DNA from: Candidatus Thorarchaeota archaeon
GTDB taxonomy: Archaea; Asgardarchaeota; Thorarchaeia; Thorarchaeales; Thorarchaeaceae
Assembly (NCBI GenBank): GCA_019057475.1
Contig: DXJO01000001.1
Coordinates: forward strand, 1 to 64,000
Direction of reading: 5' to 3'
DNA length: 64,000 bases
A program made the translations under genes and the position numbers. Position 1 is the stretch's first letter; every line of letters starts with the position of its first letter. The notes under the pieces were generated by a model. It did not search any database. It saw only the letters and a list, made by a program, of their open reading frames with translations, and had not been told where the DNA came from. Shown one piece after another: positions 1 through 8,283 of this stretch.

Positions 1-2071
1 CTCCACGAGTGATAACCACTTGCCCTTCAATGTACACAGCCACATAGATGATCATTGGGTTGCCAACAGCTTCCTCAAGTACTGTTTTTGTGTTGACGTC
101 AGTATGCACATCTGCGATGACCGCCATTTTTTCGTCAGCATCGGACATTAGCGGGTCATCTGCTGGTCGTGACGCTATGTAATCCAGCGTATCACCGCTA
201 TTCTTTATGATGTGAATCTCGGTTTCATTCAATGACTGTCCACTCAGCTCCTTAATCGAGATCTCCTGCATAGATCTGAGAAAATCATGAAGCGTATCAA
301 GTCTGGAACTCGTTGTCCCGGTTAAGAGAGAACGTTGGTCCAGCCCTGACTTCATCATGGCGCAGAGTGAGGCAAGGCGAGCATAGAGTCTAGGCACAGG
401 TTCCACATAGCCTATGGGGGGTGGTGGCGGGATACCTGTTGTTTCCACAGTGTAGGACTGCTTCGCGTAGAGTATTGTGTCATGACGCAATTCAGTCCAT
501 GAGCCAAGTGCGGTCATAAGCTGCTTATCGACCCAAGCCTCACTCTGCATGAAAGCTGGATACGCCTCTCCAGGATCGGTCAAGAGAGGAAGCAGAGAAT
601 ACAGCCAGAGGTAGTACAGGTTCTTCGTCCACTCCTGCGCTGATATCTCGTCGGTGACATTCCAGAGCAGCTCCATCTGCTCAACGTAGTTGACATAGTG
701 CTTCTGATCATCAAGAAGATCCCACGCTCTTTCTGAACCAAGGGCTGCCATCACATCAAGCCCCTTGGGCATTAGACGAGGCTGGAACTGCGTTCCAACG
801 TATATGTATACGAGTTGACCTAGGATATAGCTGTCTGGGATGAACCTTTGACCCATGAACCTGAGGCCCTTGGTCTGGTTGAAGTCTTCCGTGTCGTTTA
901 GGAGCGATGAGAGTATCAACGGGTCTCTGAACGTAAGGGCTTCTTGAATGAATTCATGAAGAAGCACATCATTATCGAGTTCCTGCAACTCGACCTCTTC
1001 GCCGTAGATTTCATGAACCAATGACAGGTACTCTGATGGCAAGAGATCATCAGCTGATCCCACGAAGAACACGGTAGGCTGGTAGATTGCATCCCAAATC
1101 TCATATCCGACGGCCCCTCCAGGAAGACCCGATACTTCATCTTCGAGGGCAAGGGACAGCAAGATAGCCTGGGTGGTTTCGTTCAATCCACGGTCGTTTG
1201 GCATTGTATCACCATCGGGAATCAGGTGGAATGAAACTCTTCCGAACCACATCATGGCCTTGAAGTAGCGTCCCAGGAGGTCGGTACGAGTGTAGTGCCC
1301 ACGTGGAACATACTGGCTGAAATCTTCACGATACCCCATGAACCATTGGTCTGAGAACCCTTCGTGCGCTTCTATCAAAGCCAACACCTGATCAACGGCA
1401 TCCTGCACCTCTCCGTGGACGGTCGTCTGGTTGTCCAGAAGGCTAAGCGCCACAGAGAAGAACATCACGTTTCTCAGAGCCGCATCCTGCCATCTTCCTT
1501 CAGGTGCTTGGACGTATTGAACATATGACGAGTCCGCAAGTGATTCCGTCAGATTGCCTAGCAGGCTCCAAAATGAGTACGTTTCGGCTTCACGAAGTGC
1601 AAGGTCGTACAGAACGTGAAATGCGTGCAGAACGGCGTCTGATGAAACAAAGCTTGGCAGATCGTTGTCGTCATTGTCCGAGAGAATCTCATGTATCTGC
1701 TTGAATTCCGATTGGGGCACAGCCACAAACCCGTTGGTCTCGATGAACTGACGGTCGTCCGCAGTCAACGTCGGAAAGAGACCCAGGTTTGCGATGTTAG
1801 TGAGACCGGGAGAAATCGAGTACTGCGGAGCGTTGGGGGTGAATTCCTCATTGTACGGAATGAAGTCTGCGAAGTCATTCTCCACAGTTTCAGTGATTGT
1901 GAAGACTAGAGCATTCGGGTGCCCGACGGGACTCGCAGGATTCCAGACACCACCCAAAAAGCTCAGGGTCAACACAAGACTAGCTGCAAGTAGAGTGGCA
2001 CCCAGACCACCTGCAAACATCTTGCGCTTTGTCTGACCATCAATAGCACGGATAAGAAAGGCAGGATTCAT
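1..2071 (-). CDS. DUF3160 family surface protein, 3' end outside the window
   Basis: Read on the minus strand this frame stays open for 690 codons and runs off the window, so the C-terminus is missing. The start is ATG MNPAFLIRAIDG. Residues 15-45 are a basic stretch followed by one hydrophobic segment (GGLGATLLAASLVLTLSF), typical of an uncleaved signal or N-terminal anchor, so most of the protein should be outside the cell. About 110 residues in, the sequence DLPSFVSSDAVLHAFHVLYD matches the DUF3160 pattern, as does the long alpha-helical region that follows. DUF3160 proteins are large secreted proteins of archaea and bacteria with no established activity. The gene is followed upstream by about 240 empty bases. 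Confidence 0.8.
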   Translation of the reverse strand, partial: MNPAFLIRAIDGQTKRKMFAGGLGATLLAASLVLTLSFLGGVWNPASPVGHPNALVFTITETVENDFADFIPYNEEFTPNAPQYSISPGLTNIANLGLFPTLTADDRQFIETNGFVAVPQSEFKQIHEILSDNDDNDLPSFVSSDAVLHAFHVLYDLALREAETYSFWSLLGNLTESLADSSYVQYVQAPEGRWQDAALRNVMFFSVALSLLDNQTTVHGEVQDAVDQVLALIEAHEGFSDQWFMGYREDFSQYVPRGHYTRTDLLGRYFKAMMWFGRVSFHLIPDGDTMPNDRGLNETTQAILLSLALEDEVSGLPGGAVGYEIWDAIYQPTVFFVGSADDLLPSEYLSLVHEIYGEEVELQELDNDVLLHEFIQEALTFRDPLILSSLLNDTEDFNQTKGLRFMGQRFIPDSYILGQLVYIYVGTQFQPRLMPKGLDVMAALGSERAWDLLDDQKHYVNYVEQMELLWNVTDEISAQEWTKNLYYLWLYSLLPLLTDPGEAYPAFMQSEAWVDKQLMTALGSWTELRHDTILYAKQSYTVETTGIPPPPPIGYVEPVPRLYARLASLCAMMKSGLDQRSLLTGTTSSRLDTLHDFLRSMQEISIKELSGQSLNETEIHIIKNSGDTLDYIASRPADDPLMSDADEKMAVIADVHTDVNTKTVLEEAVGNPMIIYVAVYIEGQVVITRG

Positions 2072-2308
2072 GTTCTCTTCAAGGAATCATTTGTACTTAA
2101 TACCACGAATTAGAACAGGCTGTACAGGAAGTAGAACAGGAATTGAATACCCAGTTCAGTCGGGACCAGTGCTCGATGCTTGCAAGGCAACAGATTAATT
2201 GAACAGGCGTTTCTGTGTTATATGGCACATAGCACCTCAGAGTTGGCGCGCGCCAACTCTCCACTTGGAAAGCTCGGCATCAATTAGAATACCCTAGTTC
2301 CTTGGAAC

Positions 2309-2473
2309 TTAGCCCTTCTCTCGATAGGACGCCTCGATCTCCTCAAAGCGGCGTCGCATTGCGTCCTTGACGAACTCTGGATATGTAGTGTATCCGAGGT
2401 TATGCTTCTTGTTAATCTCTTCAAATCTCCTGCGGAACCCCAAGGGGATCTTCAGATTGTCATATTCGGGCAT
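2309..2473 (-). CDS. Small ribbon-helix-helix-like protein
   Basis: This is a 54-residue protein beginning MPEYDNLKIP. The pattern of a short N-terminal strand (YDNLKIP), then a helix and a second helix ending in FVKDAMRRRFEEIE, is that of a CopG/Arc-type ribbon-helix-helix DNA-binding protein. Its N-terminus resembles that of the neighbouring divergent gene (TEYRNIKIP), so the two are probably paralogues. Such proteins usually repress their own promoter or act as antitoxins. The 99-base divergent gap holds a perfect palindrome. The family assignment rests on pattern alone. Confidence 0.6.
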   Translation of the reverse strand: MPEYDNLKIPLGFRRRFEEINKKHNLGYTTYPEFVKDAMRRRFEEIEASYREKG

Positions 2474-2519
2474 GGTCTACGAGTGGCGTATCTATGGATT
2501 ATGTCTTATAGAGCTTGGC

Positions 2520-2537
2520 TTATCCATGAGTGGATAA
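2520..2537. promoter_or_regulatory. Palindromic operator between two RHH genes
   Basis: The sequence TTATCCATGAGTGGATAA has perfect 7-base arms around a 4-base centre. A further TGGATAA half-site lies at 2556-2562, just before the start of the plus-strand gene, and a TGGATTA lies near 2494. Repeated short half-sites between divergent ribbon-helix-helix genes are the usual arrangement of autoregulatory operators. Binding by either neighbour is inferred. Confidence 0.6.
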
Positions 2538-2572
2538 ACATTTATTAGCTATTGGTGGATAATATATGTACC

Positions 2573-2725
2573 ATGACCGAGTACAGAAACATCAAGATAC
2601 CAGTCCCGCTCGCCGATATCATTGATGGTCTAATCCAGGGTGGAGAATACTCCTCACGTGCCGAGTACGTGAAGGAGGCAATACGGAACGACCTGCGAAA
2701 GCGTGGACTTCTCGGAGGAAGCTAG
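2573..2725 (+). CDS. Small ribbon-helix-helix DNA-binding protein
   Basis: This 50-residue protein starts MTEYRNIKIPVPLADIIDGL and continues with YSSRAEYVKEAIRNDLRKRG. This is a textbook ribbon-helix-helix layout: a basic beta strand (RNIKIP), helix A, a turn with SRAEYV, then helix B. The protein should dimerise and bind DNA through the strands. It is divergent from a paralogue and the shared gap holds a matching palindrome. The TAG stop is followed at once by ATG of a short, probably truncated frame, which suggests a former two-gene operon of the antitoxin-toxin kind. No toxin is recognisable. Confidence 0.75.
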   Translation: MTEYRNIKIPVPLADIIDGLIQGGEYSSRAEYVKEAIRNDLRKRGLLGGS

Positions 2726-2905
2726 ATGCATTTTGAACCGAGCGACATAGCAACTGGACGTGAGGCCCTTCAGGAGTTCCTTGTTCCAGAGAGGATCAGT
2801 GTCAACGCAATGGTCCAGAACAGGATTGCTTCTCGTCCATTATCTGTGAGTGCATACATCCCATCGTTGTTCAGATGGATCAATGTCAAGAGTTTGCTGA
2901 TATGA
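2726..2905 (+). pseudogene. Probable truncated partner gene of the RHH protein
   Basis: An ATG directly follows the TAG of the RHH gene and opens a frame of 59 codons. Only the first 15-25 residues (MHFEPSDIATGREALQEFLV) look protein-like; beyond about base 2770 the frame runs antisense to a winged-helix gene. The most likely reading is the start of a translationally coupled gene whose body was lost at a recombination junction. The junction also coincides with the stop of the winged-helix gene on the other strand. Confidence 0.35.
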
Positions 2906-3084
2906 TGCTGAAGATTCTCGCTGCTAGATATGCTCAATTTGCGTTTCAACTCAGCGAAACCATGTGCTCGTTCTCGCAGGAAGAATAGAATTCTGATCCT
3001 TGTATTATGAGAGATAGTTTCAAAGAGAGAAGCTTCAGACATACCATCATTAGCGTTCCCGTTGTCAGCATGCGAAGATGTCAT
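2770..3084 (-). CDS. Winged-helix (ArsR-like) regulator, C-terminus probably truncated
   Basis: This is a 104-residue protein. Residues 18-90 form a typical archaeal winged helix: SLFETISHNTRIRILFFL as helix 1, ELKRKLSISSSENLQHHISKL as the helix-turn-helix, and a wing ending in YALTDNGREAI. The last 20 residues (FWTIALTLILSGTRNS) do not resemble the usual continuation, and archaeal members are normally longer, so the gene seems cut near its end. A palindrome GATAGT-aac-ACTATC lies about 150 bases upstream of its start, at 3237-3251, and could be an operator. The target is unknown. Confidence 0.6.
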   Translation of the reverse strand: MTSSHADNGNANDGMSEASLFETISHNTRIRILFFLRERAHGFAELKRKLSISSSENLQHHISKLLTLIHLNNDGMYALTDNGREAILFWTIALTLILSGTRNS

Positions 3085-3489
3085 GATTACCTGCCTACTG
3101 TCAAAACATGCACGCAGTCATATAATACCCCGTTACGGGACTACCTTAGAACAACTCGCTGGGATTTGAAAGAAGGTACTGTAGCCACACCCAACCCGCA
3201 AAACAGATTCAAAGCCTGTCTGAAGCGAGTTATCCTGATAGTAACACTATCATTCAGCCATAGTTATCTTATAGTGATCAGTATCCGTGTATGAATTCTG
3301 CATCACATCACCGAATGGAACTGTAGCGACTTCTACGTCCGCCATATCAGTGAATTTCGTCCAATACGGATCTGCAACCACATTAGGTAATCGGCAGAAA
3401 GATTATAAAAATACTTACCAAAAAAATTGAACGTTTAAATCGTCCATTATCTACTGACTTATATTGCTTCGCATTCACGCCGATGTATC
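3085..3489. other. Gene-free stretch with promoter-like signals
   Basis: No convincing gene is seen here. It contains the palindrome at 3237-3251. Near 3400-3440 there is an AT-rich run with TTATAAAAATAC and GTTTAAAT motifs, which could serve as the TATA region for the small-gene cluster that follows on the plus strand. Confidence 0.4.
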
Positions 3490-3561
3490 ATGAATGATGA
3501 TATGAAAGTCAAGGATGCCACTGTGGCAGTCATGATTTCCCTTGCTTATGCATCTGGATGA
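3490..3561 (+). CDS. Very short ORF heading a micro-operon
   Basis: This is a 23-residue frame, MNDDMKVKDATVAVMISLAY and three more residues. It ends in TGA 12 bases before the next ATG. Its latter half is hydrophobic. The next gene's ribosome site (AAGGTGAG) overlaps this stop region, so coupling is plausible. It may be a leader peptide, a tiny membrane peptide, or not a gene. Confidence 0.3.
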   Translation: MNDDMKVKDATVAVMISLAYASG

Positions 3562-3573
3562 AGGTGAGAACAG

Positions 3574-3855
3574 ATGAAGTTTGAGGACTACACGAAACTG
3601 GGCGAGTTGTTGAAGGAGGCTAGGGCAATCCTGTTCAGTCATAAGATCCCTCCAAAGGCAAAGCCTCTTACCAGACACCGCCAAGCGGCTATCAAGGGAC
3701 TGGACAGCGCCAGACATCATGCTGACGAGATGCTTTACCTAGAACATCCAAGAGTGGCTGCTGGCGATGTGTTCTATTTCAACGAGCCACCACCAGATGT
3801 GATTGAGGCACGATGTCAACTGGCTGACTCCAATCAGGGAGAACACGACCCATGA
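3574..3855 (+). CDS. Hypothetical 93-residue protein
   Basis: The start is ATG MKFEDYTKLGEL, with AAGGTGAG placed 6-10 bases upstream. The first 25 residues look helical and charged, the centre is basic (KIPPKAKPLTRHRQAAIKG), and the C-terminus is acidic and proline-containing. No family is recognised. Its TGA overlaps the ATG of the next small gene (ATGA), a sign of translational coupling. The size, the coupling and the surrounding accessory DNA are typical of genes from small mobile elements or viruses. That origin is inferred. Confidence 0.5.
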   Translation: MKFEDYTKLGELLKEARAILFSHKIPPKAKPLTRHRQAAIKGLDSARHHADEMLYLEHPRVAAGDVFYFNEPPPDVIEARCQLADSNQGEHDP

Positions 3856-4004
3856 GCAGACTCGGGAAGAAGAGGGCAAGGAAGAGAACAAGGCCCACAG
3901 ATAGGGTCCCAGTGATGTCTGAGAGGTCATCTGGAGCTGCCATCCCACAGAGGCAGCCTCAGCTCAGAATAGACCTCATCACTACAGCGGCAGCTATTAT
4001 GTAG
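3852..4004 (+). CDS. Hypothetical 50-residue basic protein
   Basis: This gene overlaps the preceding stop as ATGA. The N-terminus is strongly basic (MSRLGKKRARKRTRP), the middle is serine- and glutamine-rich, and the C-terminus is mildly hydrophobic (LRIDLITTAAAIM). The charge pattern would suit a nucleic-acid-binding or membrane-interacting peptide. No homologue is recognised. It is believable mainly because of its coupled start. Confidence 0.4.
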   Translation: MSRLGKKRARKRTRPTDRVPVMSERSSGAAIPQRQPQLRIDLITTAAAIM

Positions 4005-4336
4005 TTCATGGTGCCAAGCAGCAAAGCGGAGTCCTAGTTTCCTCATCTCGGGATTAAGAGCAAAAAGACGAAACGGCCGATTGAGCTTTTCGAGAAAATC
4101 AGGCATTGAAGGGTACTCGCGAAGAACTCAAGCAAAGGCGATGTATGCAGATCCTCGTGCATAAGTGAAATGCTAGTAGACAGTCTGTCGAATTCAAAGA
4201 ACTTCGGTGCGCCAAATTCATCGGTACATTTCAGGATGATTCTATCCAAACCTTTTCACTCCCGCCCTAAATCAAGGGCAAATCCTTTTTTTTAACCTGT
4301 CTTTGCTTCTCGAGAAGTTATACTTACAAATTCATA
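4005..4336. other. Gene-free or unassigned stretch
   Basis: The only sizeable frame is a 68-codon minus-strand one (4043-4249) with no family resemblance. A T8 run near 4286 in the plus direction could end transcription of the small-gene cluster upstream. Confidence 0.3.
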
Positions 4337-4876
4337 CTATTCTGTGTCAGCATAGAATCGTTCATCTCGGGGCATAGTTAGATACTCCCAAGAATCAGAC
4401 ACAATATGCCTTGTAAGGAAGACTATTTGACCTATATGAAACGAGTAGTGTGTTAGCTGCCACCCTATTGCTTCTAGGACAGAATAGCGTTTCTTCCTGA
4501 TGAACACGCTTTTCATTAGGTCATTAGGTGTCAGTCCGGAAAGTGCATCAAAAACACATGCCCAGCCATCCTCCCAAGTCTTCAACAGTTCGTCTTTGGA
4601 TGCTCTGAAAGTTTGGTCAAATTCACCGGGTCTGTCCCGGGAAGGTTTCTCCCCATCAGTTGTCAGAAAATCTGTCCATCTAGATTTCATATTTCCCGCA
4701 AGATGCCGAATCAATATCGCGATGCTATTAGATTCCTCATCCAGAAGAAGAAACAAATCCTCCTCATTTTTCACTTGGTTGAAAGCCCTCTCTGCCTTCA
4801 GCTTCAGATATCGAAAGCGTTTCATGACATAATCAAGGAAGTGCTGGCCAACCGAAACTGTGGAACTATCACTCAT
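4337..4876 (-). CDS. DUF1572/DinB-superfamily protein
   Basis: This is a protein of 179 residues with the DUF1572 pattern of the DinB/YfiT-like four-helix bundle: an early helix (VGQHFLDYVMKRFRYLKLKAERAFNQV), IAILIRHLAGNMKSRWTDFL, a run of DRPGEFDQTF, and a late YSVLEAIGWQLTHYSFHIGQ. The histidines in LIRHLAGN and the HYSFHIGQ stretch are the usual metal-site positions of this fold. Bacillithiol or detoxification roles are known for some relatives; none can be assigned here. I chose the ATG of MSDSSTVSV over an upstream one because a TTTTTTATT box lies about 28 bases before it, fitting a leaderless transcript. Confidence 0.75.
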   Translation of the reverse strand: MSDSSTVSVGQHFLDYVMKRFRYLKLKAERAFNQVKNEEDLFLLLDEESNSIAILIRHLAGNMKSRWTDFLTTDGEKPSRDRPGEFDQTFRASKDELLKTWEDGWACVFDALSGLTPNDLMKSVFIRKKRYSVLEAIGWQLTHYSFHIGQIVFLTRHIVSDSWEYLTMPRDERFYADTE

Positions 4877-5813
4877 ATTGACAAGTTTACCATACACAAT
4901 AAAAAAAGTGTTTTCAAACTGGTGACTAGCTATAGCCAATGCCCTGTCATCCTTTTAGGAGTCTTCTAAACTCAAGAGTCTTCTCAATAGTGAACACGCC
5001 CGATACCAAGTCTGGGACTGCTTGAAACAATGACGAAAACCAAATATGAAGATTAACTTGACGGTGTGCAAAATTGCTGGAAAACATCTTCTTCGCACAA
5101 TACCTAGAATTGGTTCAAGGAGTTGAATCAGGAATGAGCAATTGCCGGGGAAATGGGAATGAGAGAAGGAGTCAGAAAAAGAAGTGCACAGTCTGGTCTC
5201 GCCAGAGTGAATAGGCTTCCTGTTTCATTGGGAACATGTGGCGACATCTGGTCATGCTCGAAACATCTCGATGAATTCATGCAACTGATGAAGAAGACAG
5301 CGAGGAAGGCGACAGCAAGTGCTTGACCCGTTCGACTGTCTCTGCTTCCTCGTCTATGCAGTCATTATCGCGATTGCGTGCTTTTCCTACGGATACAAGA
5401 GAGGCATCGAAGTCTTTTCGATGGAGGTCTACCAAATCTAACCATGCCGTCACGGAGGAATTTCAAGCCGCTATTGCATTTCATTCAGGGTCATGGAAGA
5501 AATAGTGACCTTCGAAAAGCTTAGTCTGTATCACGAATGGAATTTGGACTGGGCATTACTGGCCTGGTGGGGCTCCCAGAATATGAAAATGGAACGCTCA
5601 AGGTGTCTGGCCTCAGGAGAGCGGGCATTTGCAAACTCCAATCAGGGACCTCTCCGATGCCATAACGCAGGTTGTTGCGTATCCCCAGCCAACCTGAACG
5701 AGGATGGAGGTTCATAACTCTTGAACCCTGACCGGCTCTAGGTACCTGGTGAACCCTACCATTCTAGGCACCGACAGTATTAAAGCAGTCATTACGTGTT
5801 TCGAGTGGTGACC
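4877..5813. other. Poorly coding stretch with short frames
   Basis: No gene can be supported over these 940 bases. Two short frames deserve mention. One of 55 codons lies at 5159-5326 (MREGVRKRSA...). The other is an overlapping shifted frame near 5327-5450 with a membrane-like run (CLCFLVYAVIIAIACFSYGY). They may be decayed pieces of one former membrane protein. A stretch around 5510-5715 is open on both strands but has no protein-like features. Confidence 0.4.
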
Positions 5814-6407
5814 ATGCCAGACATCAAGGAGAGTTTCGTGAGGGCTACTCCATATGAGCGCAGGATTGAGCTGCCTTATTGTTGTGTTCCTGCGGTTCTC
5901 CAAATGGTGCTCGAACGACGCCGGTTGCCAGTTCCAGAACAGGAGTCGATTGGAAATGAGCTGGGGTTGATAGTCCCTGAGGACGCAGCCCGCCATTTCG
6001 GTTGGGTTCGGACAGGTCAAAAGCCACAATCGGGATGGGGAACACAGACAAGGCTGGAAGAATTTTCGATTCAGCGCTATTTCAATCGGCACCATCTACC
6101 ACTTCAGATCGTTCGTTATCTTCCAGGCGAGATCTCGAATCTGCAAGAAGCCTTGGTTAGTCACCTAGAACAGAATAATGATGTAGTCTTGGTCGTTGAT
6201 CAACGCAAGCTTGTGGAACAAGGTGATGAGGAGCATGTTGTTCTAGTGCAAGGCTTGGACGGGGAATCGGTGCTACTTGTTGATCCAGCCAAAACCCGTC
6301 CTGACCTCTGTACAGTATCATTAGTCCAACTGACCGAGGCCATCGTTGAAGTATGGTCGATATCAGGCAAAGAAATCTTGAAAAGCTCTAGTCAACAGAC
6401 TCCTTGA
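5814..6407 (+). CDS. C39-like (papain-fold) cysteine peptidase domain protein
   Basis: This is a 197-residue protein. Residues 16-30 contain PYCCVPAVLQMVLERRRLP, in which a catalytic cysteine precedes a long helix. Near residues 138-160 comes EEHVVLVQGLDGESVLLVDPA, giving the histidine and aspartate expected of the C39-like/BtrH papain fold. Relatives include self-processing or peptide-trimming domains and butirosin-type acyltransferases. There is no signal peptide or ABC transporter, so it probably acts in the cytoplasm. I chose the second ATG (MPDIKESF), which has GTGGTGA just upstream. It stands alone among decayed genes, and its substrate is unknown. Confidence 0.6.
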   Translation: MPDIKESFVRATPYERRIELPYCCVPAVLQMVLERRRLPVPEQESIGNELGLIVPEDAARHFGWVRTGQKPQSGWGTQTRLEEFSIQRYFNRHHLPLQIVRYLPGEISNLQEALVSHLEQNNDVVLVVDQRKLVEQGDEEHVVLVQGLDGESVLLVDPAKTRPDLCTVSLVQLTEAIVEVWSISGKEILKSSSQQTP

Positions 6408-6564
6408 CATGCGAATTGAGTCGGAGTCCTGGGCATTCTCAATGCTGTGATTTCTACCCAGAGGAAGGGAACAGCCATGGACATGTGTTGGAGAGTACCA
6501 GTCCAAGTTTCGAGGATGAGGAACACTTGGAGGAGGGAGAGAGGGCCAGTCAGAAGGGCAGTGA

Positions 6565-7119
6565 CCCAACACAACCATACGTAGCGGTGCCAGAAAGGGT
6601 CTGCGTAGACTCGAGGGACCCTGGCAACAGGCACTAGAATCATCAGACGAGAGTCCGAGTTTTTTGATTGCTATTGAGAAGCCCGAGCTATATCAACAGC
6701 CTAACAGACAATGGCACATGGCGAAGGTCTTTCTCAAACTGGCCTCGGGAGGCTTAGAGGGGGTTGCTCAAAGCACGCAGGTCCCATATAGTACCCACTC
6801 GCCCCTCTTCGTCGACATCAGACGATTCAACAATGTCAGAAGACTGTGCAAAGTTCCATCCATACCAGGGGAGCCAAAGAAGACGACTGTGGTTTCGACC
6901 ACACTTGATGAAGTGGCTGCAACAATCGGGAAGGCGGATGGACAGATTGAGGGAGAATACAGTGGTGCTACTCTCCAGCCAAGACTCCAAACGTTGATGA
7001 CTCCATGGATGAACGAGGGGTTCTTTGCCGATGTCGCGGTCTTGCTTGAAGGAGGAACTAAAGGACCGTTACCGCCAGTCGGATTTGATGATTTTGTACT
7101 TCATGCTGATATTCAATAA
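6565..7119 (+). pseudogene. Remnant of an OLD-family AAA ATPase/nuclease
   Basis: This open frame lacks a proper start. It carries FLIAIEKPELYQQPNRQWH, the Walker B/D-loop region of ABC-type OLD-family ATPases. It then carries STHSPLFVDIRRFNNVRRLCKV, the H-loop and following strand, and EGFFADVAVLLEG, the beginning of a TOPRIM-like nuclease domain. The Walker A half and the rest of TOPRIM are absent. The frame ends after about 15 unrelated residues where a piece of a second nuclease gene begins. OLD-family proteins act in phage defence, so this is a decayed defence gene. Confidence 0.65.
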
Positions 7120-7489
7120 TGGTGCGAAGGACTGGGTCCACAGAACACGTACTGGATGGGACAAATCGAAGAACATGGCAGATGAGGGCTTCTCTCCCGA
7201 ATGGCATCACTTCTTCCCGAAGAACGTTCTCAGAAGACATGGCTATGATGAGGACCTAATGAATGCCTTCTCCAATATCACAATGCTCACTGAAAAGCAG
7301 CGCGCCTTTAGAACAAATCCCAAGGAATATGAGGCAGAATAGGGGCTTCCGAAGCGCTATCTGAAGCAGCAGTTCATTTCAGGTGACGAATCATTCCTGA
7401 GCCCGAGGAAGTACAAAGGGTTTCTGGATGAACGGACCACAATGCTGGCTAGGGAAATGAATGAGTTTCTTCGAAAGCTACGCGGGTAG
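7058..7489 (+). pseudogene. Remnant of a GmrSD-like (DUF262/DUF1524) nuclease with in-frame TAG
   Basis: Only the C-terminal part remains: SDLMILYFMLIFNNGAKDW, then EWHHFFPKNVLRR with the HxxP core of the DUF1524 His-Me finger (HNH-type) nuclease, then LMNAFSNITMLTEKQRAF. A TAG at 7340-7342 interrupts it. The same frame goes on for 48 more codons with the expected family ending (YLKQQFISGDESFLSPRKYK ... FLDERTTMLAREMN), and then stops. GmrSD-type proteins cut modified phage DNA. The 5' half is replaced by the OLD-family fragment, so two defence genes were joined by deletion. Confidence 0.65.
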
Positions 7490-7704
7490 AGTGCAAAACA
7501 ATGTCGGTTGCGTCATCTTGAAGATGGTGGACGAAATAGAGGGATGCGCGGGGCTCTTTGATAGCTGATACTAAGGAAACGCAACCTTCAGGAGCGGGCA
7601 AGATTGTCCTGAGGATACCATGTGTACTGAAAAGCGTTCTCTTTACATTGAGTTTATCCACGGTATTGGGAGAACGGTCACAAGAAAATGGAGGGATTAT
7701 TTAG

Positions 7705-8178
7705 GTGACATATCCAGCCGGATTGGATTCTTCAGAACGAGAGATTGGAATCGTGATATTCCTAGCACTCTCTGTCGCTGGAAGTGATACGTCAGCAGTA
7801 AGACAGGAGAAAGAAGCCAGGTCTGTGGGAAGGATCCTTGGGTTTCTGCTGGGCCTTGCTTCGGAGGAGGATGCACTGGAGAATATTCCCGAAGAAACTC
7901 CCTTCTGAGCGAAGTATGTCAAACACTGAGGAGAATATGTCTTCTCCAAGATGAATAGCTGGAGTTTTCCCATTGAGGAACTCATCGGGAAAACCGAGAA
8001 GGGTCTTATGAGCGGCATTCTGCTTGATGTACACGCCTTCCGAGTTCAGAATAGCAATCGTGTCGTTTGAGCACGTGAAGATTTCCTCGTATAATGTTTC
8101 ATGAATCGTACCTTTGCCAGTCGACTTACCATTGTCAAGGTTCTTCTTTCGTTGGGCACCTCTCTCTTGGTTTGCCAG
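7705..8178 (-). pseudogene. Remnant of a PAS-domain sensor protein
   Basis: On the minus strand, a charged lead (ANQERGAQRKKNLDNGK) is followed by a PAS-like core: SNDTIAILNSEGVYIKQNAA, HKTLLGFPDEFLNGKTPAIH and SSVFDILRSEGSFFG. The family pattern continues in a shifted frame as DVSLPATESARNITIPI, up to a stop, so there is at least one frameshift and no start codon. It most likely derives from an archaeal histidine kinase with PAS domains. No kinase domain is left. Confidence 0.55.
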
Positions 8179-8251
8179 TCATAATATTCCTACACCATTG
8201 GATGACTATTGTAGAGTAAAATGTAATTATGGAATGAGCGCTTATTAGAGT

Positions 8252-8283
8252 TAGCCAGAGAACACAGACTGTAGGTCTGGCTA
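8252..8283 (-). terminator. Inverted repeat at the end of the methyltransferase gene
   Basis: The arms TAGCCAGA and TCTGGCTA are perfect, 8 bases each, with a 16-base loop. The right arm overlaps the stop codon of the minus-strand methyltransferase gene, so its mRNA would end in a hairpin. No long T run follows. A role in mRNA ending or stability is inferred. Confidence 0.4.

Noticed and set aside
1504-2036. Plus-strand frames over the DUF3160 gene
   Set aside because: They lie antisense to a continuous 690-codon frame with clear family sequence and have no protein-like pattern.
4043-4249. 68-codon minus-strand frame
   Set aside because: No family resemblance, no ribosome site, and uneven composition; kept only as a remark in the gap entry.
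6392-6643. Hydrophobic minus-strand frame that looks like a membrane protein
   Set aside because: It overlaps the plus-strand sequence leading into the OLD-family remnant and has no start signals; possible but not supportable.
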